Below, piece by piece: positions 25,082 to 32,310 of a stretch of DNA of 64,000 nucleotides; positions within the stretch are counted from its first letter, which is position 1, and each line of letters begins with the position of its first letter. The notes beneath the pieces are model-generated. The model was not told the DNA's origin. It saw nothing but the letters and a program-made list of their open reading frames with translations, and did no database searches. Location of the stretch: NCBI GenBank assembly GCA_963837585.1, contig CAWINX010000003.1, forward strand, positions 930,001 through 994,000, written 5' to 3'. Source of the stretch: CAWINX01 sp963837585 (lineage in GTDB: Bacteria > Actinomycetota > Thermoleophilia > Solirubrobacterales > 70-9). Both the position numbers and the translations under genes were made by a program.

Positions 25082-25582
25082 ATGGCGTCGATCAGCGCAA
25101 CAGAGGAGATGCTGGCCGCGGCCCGCCGTTATGCGGCCGGCTTCGACAAGGGCGATCTGCCGACGCCGCCGGCGAAGAAGGTCGCCGTGCTGGCCTGCAT
25201 GGACTCCCGCATGGACCTGTTCGCGTTGCTCGGGCTGGGGGTGGGCGATGCGCACGTGATCCGCAATGCGGGCGGGGTCGTCACCGATGACGCGATTCGG
25301 TCGTTGGCGCTGTCGCAGCACATGCTCGGCACCGAGGAGATCGTGCTGATCCACCACACGGGCTGCGGCCTGTATGGGCTCTCCGACGAGGATTTCGCCG
25401 ACAGGCTCGAGGCGGCGACCGGAGCCCGGCCCGACTGGAAGGCGCGCGGATTCACCGATGTGGAGCGGGCTGTCCGGGACGCGATCGCCACGGTCAAGGC
25501 GTGCCCGTTCATCCCCCGCAGGGACAGGGTGCGGGGCTTCGTCTATGAGGTGGAGACGGGGGCGTTGCGCGAGGTCGCCTAG
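25082..25582 (+). CDS. Beta-class carbonic anhydrase
   Basis: 166 residues. The zinc ligands and the Asp-Arg dyad are visible: VLACMDSRMD (Cys, Asp, Arg) and IHHTGCGLYG (His, Cys), with RNAGGVVTDDAIRSL between them. This small form matches the type II beta-carbonic anhydrases of actinobacteria. It interconverts CO2 and bicarbonate in the cytoplasm. ATG 25082. It is followed 5 bp later by the VOC gene, so the two are probably one transcript. Confidence 0.92.
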   Translation: MASISATEEMLAAARRYAAGFDKGDLPTPPAKKVAVLACMDSRMDLFALLGLGVGDAHVIRNAGGVVTDDAIRSLALSQHMLGTEEIVLIHHTGCGLYGLSDEDFADRLEAATGARPDWKARGFTDVERAVRDAIATVKACPFIPRRDRVRGFVYEVETGALREVA

Positions 25583-25587
25583 CAACC

Positions 25588-26217
25588 ATGCGACCGATGC
25601 TGGACGAACTCATCCTCGCCGACACCCCCGACACCTGGGGCGAATCGGGTTTCGAGGTCGACGGCGATGTTTGCGTGGTCGGCGAGGCGCGGATCCGGCT
25701 AACCGGGCCCGAGGCGGGAAGGGGATTGGTCGGCTGGACGCTGCGCGAAGTCGGCTCCACCGAATTGGACGGTCTTCGCACCGAGCGCTCCGATCGCGAG
25801 TTGCCGGAGGCCTCGCCCGAGCACCCGAACGGCATCACCGCGATCGACCATGTCGTCGCGATCACTCCGGACCTCGGTCGCACCGTTACGGCGCTTCAGG
25901 GCGCCGGCCTCGACCTCCGCCGCATTCGCGAGGAGCCGACCCCGGCGGGGGCGCCGCGGCAGGCGTTCTTTCGTCTCGGCTCGGTCATCCTCGAGGTCGT
26001 TCAGCAGCCGGAAGAGGAGGTTGAGAAGCGTGGGGGGCCTGACCAGCCCGCGTTCTTCTGGGGCCTTGCCTTCGTTGCTCCCGATCTGGACGCGACCGTC
26101 GCCTATCTCGGGAATCAGGCGAGTGAGATCCGTCCCGCGGTTCAGCCCGGCCGTCGCATCGCGACCCTGCGCCGCTCCGCCGGGCTCTCGGTGCCGATTG
26201 CGCTGATGAGTCCCTAA
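25588..26217 (+). CDS. VOC-superfamily (glyoxalase-like) protein
   Basis: 209 residues. The first 70 residues form a poorly conserved segment. From about residue 85, ITAIDHVVAITPDLGRTVTA followed by FFRLGSVILEVVQQPEEE and AFFWGLAFVAPDLDATVAYL is a two-module VOC fold with the His and Glu of a typical metal site. Members include glyoxalases, dioxygenases and resistance proteins; the specific function cannot be assigned. It lies 5 bp downstream of the carbonic anhydrase. ATG 25588 or 25597. Confidence 0.75.
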   Translation: MRPMLDELILADTPDTWGESGFEVDGDVCVVGEARIRLTGPEAGRGLVGWTLREVGSTELDGLRTERSDRELPEASPEHPNGITAIDHVVAITPDLGRTVTALQGAGLDLRRIREEPTPAGAPRQAFFRLGSVILEVVQQPEEEVEKRGGPDQPAFFWGLAFVAPDLDATVAYLGNQASEIRPAVQPGRRIATLRRSAGLSVPIALMSP

Positions 26218-26239
26218 CAGCGTTCTTGCGCGCTACGGC

Positions 26240-26545
26240 TCATATCGGCAAGGCTTCGGCCAGCACCTCGTCGCGAATACGTTCCTTAAGAATGTCGGCG
26301 GTTGCCACATCAACCGGCATGTCGAGGATCTCTCGGGCTTTACGCTGAAAGGCGACGAGGTCCAGGAGTGTCCGGCCGGGCTTTAGGTCGACGAGTAGGT
26401 CGATATCGCTCCCAGTCTCTGCTTCGTCGCATGCGAACGAGCCGAATATGCGTATCTCGGTTACGCCGTGTTCCTGCGCGGCATTGAGCAAGCTGTGACG
26501 GCGTAGGCGCAGTTCTCTTGCCTGAGTCTCGAGCTGACTACGCAT
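26240..26545 (-). CDS. MNT-family nucleotidyltransferase (minimal, antitoxin-like)
   Basis: 101 residues. The signature IRIFGSFACDEAETGSDIDLLV (GSF...SDIDL), written here in overlapping parts IRIFGSFACDE and GSDIDLLVDL, is that of the minimal nucleotidyltransferases that usually pair with HEPN toxins and AMPylate them. The two metal Asp residues are present. No HEPN gene is adjacent: downstream is a convergent gene and upstream is the TrxR-like gene, which overlaps it by 8 bp. It may act alone or with a distant partner. Confidence 0.8.
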   Translation of the reverse strand: MRSQLETQARELRLRRHSLLNAAQEHGVTEIRIFGSFACDEAETGSDIDLLVDLKPGRTLLDLVAFQRKAREILDMPVDVATADILKERIRDEVLAEALPI

Positions 26546-28163
26546 CGGCGCTCTGGTGACTGGTGGCGCGCTGATCTGCAACTACTGGGGCGTCGGCGCT
26601 CGCCAACCGCTCGTGGACGAAGCGGACGACCGTCGCGCCCTCGCCGACCGCGGTTGCGCAGCGCTTGATTGAGCCGGCGCGGACGTCGCCGGCTGCGTAG
26701 ACGCCGGGGACGCTGGTTTCGAGCAGGCCGTCGGCCGCGGCTTCGGGGCCGGTCAGGACGAACCCCTTGGCGTCGCGGGCGACCACGTCTCCGAGCCAGT
26801 CGGTGCAGGGGTTGGCGCCGAGGAAGAGGAAGAGGAAGGCGAGGGGCAGGCGGGTGTCGTCGGTGAGGGTGACGGCTTCGAGGCGGCCGTCCTCGCCGTG
26901 CAGCTCCGCGACCTCGCTGCGGTCGCGGACCGCGACGCCGTAGCGGTCGAGCTCCTCGACGAGGTAGTGCGACATCGTCTCGCTGAGGTCGGCGCGGCGG
27001 TGCAGGAGGTTGACGAGGGCGCCGCCGCGGGCCAGCCAGACCGCCGCCTGGGCCGCCGAGTTGCCGCCGCCGATCACCCCCACCCGCTGCCCGCCGCAGA
27101 GCTGCGCCTCGGGCGGGCCGGCGGCGTAGAAGACGCTGATCCCCTCGTAGTCGTCGAGTCCCTCGACCGGCAGGCGCCGGTAGTCGGCGCCGGTGGAGAG
27201 CAGCACCGTCCGCGCCGCAATTTCGTTGCCCTCTTCGAGTTTGACGACGTGGCGCTCGTCACCCGGCTCGAGCGCCTCGGCGCGGTAGGGGGTCGCTGTG
27301 CGGGCGCCGAACTTGCGCGCCTGGGCGATCGCGCGGCTGGTCAGCTCGGTGCCGCTGACGCCGGCCGGGAAGCCGAGGTAGTTCTCGATCCGCCGCGAGG
27401 CGCCGGCCTGGCCGCCGAGGACGGTGCCCTCGATGACCAGCGTGTCGAGGCCCTCCGAGGCCCCGTAGACCGCCGCGCCGAGGCCCGCCGGCCCGCCGCC
27501 GACGACGAGCAGGTCGACCTCCTCGCGCTGTCCCAGCTCCAGGCCGATTCCCAGGGTCCGCGACAGCTCGCCGTTGCTCGGCGCTCGCAGCTCGCCGCCG
27601 CCGGGAAGCCGGACGAGCGGAATCTCGGCGGGGTCGAGCCCCTCGATCAGCGCCGCCGCCTCCGCGCTCTCCTCGGGCTTGACCCAGGTGTGGGGGAGTC
27701 GCAGGCGCCTGGCGAACTCGAGCAGGCGGCGCGTCTGCGCCGAATCGGGCGGGCCGACGATCTCCAGCCCGATCCCCTCGCGCTGCTGGAGGGACTCGCG
27801 GCGCTCGATGAAGGCGGAGAGAAGCAGGTCCGACAACGAGCCGTCCTCGAAGAGCAGCTGCCGCAGGACCTCGCGGTCGACGGCGATGTAGCGCATCGGC
27901 TCGGTCACGACGGCGGTGAGGAAGACGGTCTGCCCGGAGAGCAGGTTCATCTCGCCGAGGAAGCCCGACGTTCCGTGGCGGATGATCTCGCTCCCCGCCG
28001 CGTCGGTTACCGCGACCTCGCCCTCGATGATCGCAACGAACGGGTAGGTCTCGTCGCCGACCTCGAACAGCTTCTCGCCGACCTCGGCGGTCCGTTCCTC
28101 ACCGTGCGCGGCAAGCGTCGCCAGTTGCGACTTCGACAGAACTCGACTGACCGGGCGAGCCAT
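26538..28163 (-). CDS. cNMP-binding domain fused to thioredoxin-reductase-like flavoprotein
   Basis: 541 residues in three parts. Residues 1-125 are a cyclic-nucleotide-binding/CRP-type fold (VGEKLFEVGDETYPFVAIIE, FLGEMNLLSGQTVFLTAVV). Residues about 130-210 are a thioredoxin-like insert (LEIVGPPDSAQTRRLLEFAR). Residues 215-525 are a TrxR fold with LLVVGGGPAGLGAAVYGASE (FAD), GVIGGGNSAAQAAVWLARGG (NADPH) and VPGVYAAGDVRAGSIKRCAT. At the position of the usual CATC pair the sequence is FYAAGPPEAQLCGG, so only one Cys remains. This is a recognised variant group whose electron acceptor is unknown. It is transcribed divergently from NhaA-DsbA across 50 bp. Confidence 0.9.
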   Translation of the reverse strand: MARPVSRVLSKSQLATLAAHGEERTAEVGEKLFEVGDETYPFVAIIEGEVAVTDAAGSEIIRHGTSGFLGEMNLLSGQTVFLTAVVTEPMRYIAVDREVLRQLLFEDGSLSDLLLSAFIERRESLQQREGIGLEIVGPPDSAQTRRLLEFARRLRLPHTWVKPEESAEAAALIEGLDPAEIPLVRLPGGGELRAPSNGELSRTLGIGLELGQREEVDLLVVGGGPAGLGAAVYGASEGLDTLVIEGTVLGGQAGASRRIENYLGFPAGVSGTELTSRAIAQARKFGARTATPYRAEALEPGDERHVVKLEEGNEIAARTVLLSTGADYRRLPVEGLDDYEGISVFYAAGPPEAQLCGGQRVGVIGGGNSAAQAAVWLARGGALVNLLHRRADLSETMSHYLVEELDRYGVAVRDRSEVAELHGEDGRLEAVTLTDDTRLPLAFLFLFLGANPCTDWLGDVVARDAKGFVLTGPEAAADGLLETSVPGVYAAGDVRAGSIKRCATAVGEGATVVRFVHERLASADAPVVADQRATSHQSADA

Positions 28164-28213
28164 GCGCTCAGCCTAGATGTTCGGACCGGCCGGGGAGTGA
28201 AAAGCTAGCCCCG

Positions 28214-30398
28214 ATGAGCCCCTCGCCTCGATCGACCTTCAGCGGACGGACGGCCTGGGCTCGCAGCCTGCAGGCGCCGCTGCGCGACTTCCTCATCACC
28301 GAGACGGGGAGCGCCAGCGTCCTCCTCGCCGCGGCGCTGGCGGCCCTGGCCTGGGCCAACATCGACCTCTCCTCCTACGAGAGCGTCTGGCGGACGCAGC
28401 TCTCCATCCACGTCGGCGGCTCCGGCATCGACCAGAGCCTGCGCGCCTGGGTCAACAGCGGGCTGATGACCTTCTTCTTCTTCGTGGTCGGGCTGGAGGT
28501 CCGCCGCGAGTTCGACGTCGGCGAGCTGCGGGAGCGCCGTCGCCTCGCCCTGCCGATGCTCGCCGCGCTCGGCGGGATGGCCATCCCGATCGCCATCTAC
28601 CTGGCCTTCAACGGCGGCGGCCACTCGGCCCACGGGTGGGGGGTGGCGATGTCGACCGACACCGCCTTTGCGCTGGGGATGCTGGCGCTGGTCGGGCCGC
28701 GCTTCCCCGATCGACTGCGCGGCTTCATGCTGACGATCATCGTCGTCGACGACGTGGTGGCGCTGCTGGTCATCGCGGTCGCCTACAGCGGCGACGTCGA
28801 CCTGGCGCCGCTGCTGATCGCGGTCGGGGTCTTCGGCCTGGCGCTGGTCGGCCTCGCCCTGCGGATCCGCCAGAGCCTCGTCTACTTCCTGCTCGCCGTC
28901 ATCTCCTGGGTGGCGCTGTTCGAGTCCGGCGTCGACCCCGTCGTGCTGGGCCTGGCGATCGGCCTGGTGATCGGCGCCTATCCGGCCGGCCGCGGCGAGC
29001 TGGAACGGGCGACGGATCTGTTCCGCAGCTTCCGCGAGCAGCCGACGCCGGAGCTGGCCCGCTCCGCGCGCAGCGGCCTGCAGGCGGCCGTCTCCGCGAA
29101 CGCCCGCCTGCTCCAGCTCTACCACCCGTGGACGAGCTACGTCGTCGTGCCGCTGTTCGCCCTCGCCAACATCGGGATCGCGATCGACGGGAACTTCCTC
29201 GCGCGGGCCTACTCATCGCCGATCACGCTCGGGATCATCTTCGCCTACGTGCTCGGCAAGCCGGTCGGGGTCGCCGGGACCTCCTGGCTCGTCACCAAGA
29301 TGAGCGGCGGACGGCTTGCGACCGCCGGTCGGCTGGGCCGCGACGATCGGCGGCGGCACGATCGCGGGGATCGGCTTCACCGTCTCACTGCTGATCGCGG
29401 CGCTGGCCTTCCACGGGGTCGAGCTGCGCGAGGCGAAGCTCGGCGTGTTGAGCGCCGCGCTCTGCGCCTCGACCCTCACCTGGCTGGTCTTCCGGGCCAC
29501 CGCCATGCTCCCCCGGCGGGCCCGCATCCGCGCCCTGCTGGGGACCTCCGAGACGCTCGTCGACCTCGCCGTGCCGGTCGACCCCGAGCGCGATCACCTG
29601 CGCGGCCCGGCCGAGGCGCCGGTCACCGTGGTCGAGTACGGGGACTTCGAGTGCCCGTACTGCGGCCGGGCCGAGCCGGTCGTGCGCGAGTTGCTCGCCG
29701 ACTTCGGCGACGTCCGCTACGTCTGGCGCCACCTGCCGCTCTCCGACGTTCATCCCCACGCCGACCTCGCCGCGGAGGCATCGGAAGCGGCGGCGGCCCA
29801 GGGGGCGTTCTGGGAGATGCACGACCTGCTGCTCGACCATCAGGGCGCGCTGAGGCTCGACGACCTGGAGGGTTACGCCGAGCGGCTCGACCTCGACCTC
29901 GATCGCTTCCGCGACGAGCTCAACCGGCACGCCCACGCGCCGCGGATCGAGGAGGACGTCGACTCGGCCGACGGCAGCGGCGTCACCGGCACCCCGACCT
30001 TCTTCGTCAACGATCGCCGCCACGACGGCGCCTACGACGTCGCCACCCTCTCGGCCGCGGTCAGGGCCGCCGGCGCCCGCTCGGTGATCGCCTCCAGAGT
30101 GACACGAAGAGGGCCGCGAGCTTGTCGCACGCGTCGGGGTTGCAGCCTCGGCGAACGCGCCGGCGGCAGACACCAGCGCACTGCGGCGGGGCGCGATGCG
30201 TTGGCCTGGGCATCTTCAATCAAGGCGTCGATCTCCGGAAGCTTGCGGTTCGCGAGGCTGCGCAGTTGCTCGTGGGCCGGGGCACCATTGTCGATAGCGG
30301 TCAGCATGCGTGCGATCTCTGCGAGCGAGAATCCGGCCCGCTTAGCGGTCCTGATCAGCCCGAGACGGGTGACCGCTTCCTCGTCGAATCGACGCTGA
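28214..30398 (+). pseudogene. nhaA: NhaA Na+/H+ antiporter fused to a DsbA-type domain, one frameshift
   Basis: ATG 28214 begins an NhaA protein. Landmarks are FFFFVVGLEVRREFDVGEL, MSTDTAFALGMLALVG and FMLTIIVVDDVVALLVIAVA (the paired Asp residues of the ion site). Near 29330 the frame changes and the last NhaA helices continue (WAATIGGGTIAGIGFTVSLL). They are fused directly to a thioredoxin_4 domain: VVEYGDFECPYCGRAEPVVR (CPYC), WRHLPLSDVHPHADLAAEA, GSGVTGTPTFFVNDRRHDGA. Such NhaA-DsbA fusions of about 620 residues are known in actinobacteria. Recognisable sequence ends near 30080; the open frame runs on to 30398 antisense to merR, so the real stop is probably lost by a second shift. Confidence 0.8.
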
Positions 30399-30514
30399 CC
30401 GCCGACGCGCTCGGCCGGTGGAAGAAGGCCATTGCGCTCATAGAAGCGGATCGCCGACACGGCGAGGCCGGACCTTTCGGCGACCTGCCCGATGCTGAGC
30501 GTTGCTTCCGTCAT
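30061..30514 (-). pseudogene. MerR-family regulator with Cys-rich tail, probable frameshift
   Basis: ATG 30514 gives TLSIGQVAERSGLAVSAIRF and YERNGLLPPAERVGGQRRF, the MerR winged helix-turn-helix, then the dimerisation helix (IDNGAPAHEQLRSLANRK). After IDALIEDAQA (about 30215) the frame appears to change. The other frame gives GCNPDACDKLAALF, a likely metal- or thiol-sensing Cys pair, and stops at 30061-30063. It is divergent from the small protein at 30589, with a MerR-type dyad between them, so it probably senses a metal or oxidant and controls that gene (inference). Confidence 0.7.
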
Positions 30515-30525
30515 CGACCTTCTCC

Positions 30526-30542
30526 TTGACCTGCACCCAGGT
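30526..30542. promoter_or_regulatory. MerR-type operator/promoter
   Basis: TTGACC (30526-30531) overlaps the dyad ACCTG-CACC-CAGGT (30529-30542), directed towards the gene at 30589. A -35 merged with a dyad is the usual MerR-family promoter layout. A matching -10 at 19-bp spacing is not obvious, so the assignment is tentative. Confidence 0.45.
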
Positions 30543-30588
30543 TTATGTCCAAGGCTAGCCGGTGCACACCTCGAACCGAAGGAGTGAG

Positions 30589-30904
30589 ATGAGCGATGAG
30601 AAGCCGGTGGCCTGCTCGCTTGGCGCTCAGCGACCTGGAACAGCGCCTGGCCGAGATAGCCGCGTTGGGTGAGGAGAGCCTGATCGAGAGCCGCACCGTC
30701 GACGATCGTCACCTGCTCCGCTTCCGCCCGGATGCGGCCACTCGCCGTCGACTCGAAGCAATCGTCGCCGCCGAGTCGCAGTGTTGCTCGTTCCTCGACC
30801 TGTCTTTAAGCGAGGAGGGCGGCGAGCTGTTGCTCTCGATCGAGGCGCCGGAGGCAGGGCGGGAAACGGCTGACGCTCTCGCCGCGGCGTTTGCGGCTCG
30901 TTGA
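30589..30904 (+). pseudogene. Small CC-motif protein partnered with MerR, frameshifted
   Basis: ATG 30589 with GGAG 5 nt upstream gives MSDEKPVACSLGA. The following frame, one base later, carries the rest: SDLEQRLAEIAALGEESLIE, RFRPDAATRRRLEAIVAAES, QCCSFLDLSL, IEAPEAGRETADALAAAFAA and stop at 30904. The joined protein is about 104 residues. The N-terminal CSLG and the central QCC are conserved in a family I recall as encoded beside mer-type regulators; a metal-binding role is plausible but unproven. Confidence 0.55.
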
Positions 30905-30934
30905 GGTCAGAGGGGCGTTCAGAGTTCCTAAAAG

Positions 30935-30960
30935 AATATGGGTGGGCAGTCACCCATATT
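30935..30960. promoter_or_regulatory. TetR operator
   Basis: AATATGGGTG and its exact complement CACCCATATT are separated by GGCAGT, 24 bp upstream of the tetR ATG. The 10-bp arms are perfect, and the AT ends stand out in this GC-rich DNA. This is a typical autoregulatory site for the TetR protein encoded next. Confidence 0.7.
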
Positions 30961-30983
30961 GCTAGGGTTCGAATCAGCTTCCG

Positions 30984-31607
30984 ATGCCACGCCTGACCGA
31001 GCAGAGCAAGGCCGAGAACCGCAGACGCCTGCTGGCGGCCGCCGCGGACGAGTTCGCCCGCAAGGGGCTCGAGGACGCGAACATCAACGAGATCTCGCTC
31101 GCCGCCGGCTTCGCCAAGGGCACCGTCTACAACCACTTTCCCTCCAAGGAGGCGCTCTTCCTGGCGGTGGTCGAGGAGGCCTGTGAGCTGGCCGCGGCAG
31201 GCGCCCGGAACGTTTCGACCGATGCTCCGACGCGGGAGCGACTGTGCGCGGCGCTGGCCTCCGACGTCGAGTGGGCACGCTCGCATGAGGCCTTCGCCCG
31301 GGTGCTGGTGCGGGAGGTGCTCACCCCCAACCCGCGCCTTTACCCGCGGGTGCTGGAGGCCGCGGCGCCGTTCATCTCGCGCGTGCAGGAGATCCTCGCC
31401 GACGGGGTGAAGCGGGGCGAGGTGCGGGCAGACGTCCCGGTCGAGGAGCTGGCGCTCGTCTTCGTCGGCTTCGGCGACCTGGCCCTGATCCAGCACTGGG
31501 GCTCCGACGGAGCCTGGCCCGGCCTCGAACAGATCCCCGAGCTGATCACCGGACTCTTCCTGGAGGGGGCGGCGCCCCGGCCGGACGGCGGAAAGAGCCA
31601 TGGCTGA
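30984..31607 (+). CDS. TetR-family transcriptional regulator
   Basis: 207 residues. The N-terminal DNA-binding domain reads RRRLLAAAADEFARKGLEDA, then INEISLAAGFAKGTVYNHFP and SKEALFLAVV, the full TetR helix-turn-helix. The C-terminal ligand domain (about 60-200) is variable, as usual. It heads an operon with the ABC ATPase (8-bp overlap) and the FtsX-like permease, which it presumably represses until an exported compound binds. The operator is at 30935-30960. Confidence 0.92.
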   Translation: MPRLTEQSKAENRRRLLAAAADEFARKGLEDANINEISLAAGFAKGTVYNHFPSKEALFLAVVEEACELAAAGARNVSTDAPTRERLCAALASDVEWARSHEAFARVLVREVLTPNPRLYPRVLEAAAPFISRVQEILADGVKRGEVRADVPVEELALVFVGFGDLALIQHWGSDGAWPGLEQIPELITGLFLEGAAPRPDGGKSHG

Positions 31608-32310
31608 GCCGCTCGTCAGCCTCGAGGGCGTCGAGAAGTCCTACGGCAGCGGCTCCGCCGCGCAGCTCGTCCTCGACGACCTCTCGCTCGAGATAGCCGC
31701 GGGAGAGCTCGCCGTCGTACACGGCCCCTCGGGTTGCGGCAAGACGACCTTGCTCAACCTGATCGGCGGTCTCGACCGCGTCGACAGCGGGCGAATCCGC
31801 TCCTGCGGGACCGACCTAACGCACGCCTCGCGCCAGGAGCTGACCGCTTACCGCGCCCGTTCGGTCGGCTTCATCTTCCAGTTCTACAACCTGCTCCCCA
31901 CCCTGACGGCGCTGGAGAACGTCGAGGCCGGCGTCCGGGTGGCCGGTGTGGAGCGGAAGGAGGCGAGCGAGCGCAGCAGCGCGCTGCTCGATCGGGTCGG
32001 CCTCGGAGAGTTCGCCGGGCGCTTCCCCGCCCAGCTCTCCGGTGGCCAGCAGCAGCGCGTCGCGATTGCCCGTGCTCTCGCCAAGCGATCGCGCCTGCTG
32101 CTCGCCGACGAGCCGACCGGGAACCTCGACGAGGAGACCTCAGCCGGCGTCCTCGACCTGATCCGCGAGCTGAACAGGGAGACCGCCGTCACCTTCGTGA
32201 TCGTCAGCCACAACCCGGCGATCGCCCGGGCGGGAGACCACGTGGTGCGGCTCTCCCGGGGGCGCCTCGCCGAGTCGGGAGCGGTCTCTCCGGAGTCCGC
32301 GGCGCCCTGA
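31600..32310 (+). CDS. ABC transporter ATP-binding protein (MacB/LolD type)
   Basis: 236 residues. Walker A is VVHGPSGCGKTTLLNLIGGL, the signature LSGGQQQRVAIARALA, Walker B LLLADEPTGNLD and the H-loop VIVSHNPAIA. The LFNLLPTL-like segment (FYNLLPTLTALENVE) marks the MacB/LolD/FtsE group that works with FtsX-type permeases by mechanotransmission. Its start overlaps tetR by 8 bp, and its stop shares one base with the permease ATG (TGATG). Confidence 0.93.
   Translation: MAEPLVSLEGVEKSYGSGSAAQLVLDDLSLEIAAGELAVVHGPSGCGKTTLLNLIGGLDRVDSGRIRSCGTDLTHASRQELTAYRARSVGFIFQFYNLLPTLTALENVEAGVRVAGVERKEASERSSALLDRVGLGEFAGRFPAQLSGGQQQRVAIARALAKRSRLLLADEPTGNLDEETSAGVLDLIRELNRETAVTFVIVSHNPAIARAGDHVVRLSRGRLAESGAVSPESAAP

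Noticed and set aside
26538..28163. Annotation as a plain thioredoxin reductase (trxB)
   Set aside because: The CxxC active site is replaced by AAGPPEAQLC and a cNMP-binding domain is fused in front, so the classical reaction cannot be assumed.
29385..30173. A minus-strand frame opposite the DsbA domain, taken as a possible gene
   Set aside because: It only mirrors the thioredoxin domain of NhaA-DsbA and shows no family resemblance.
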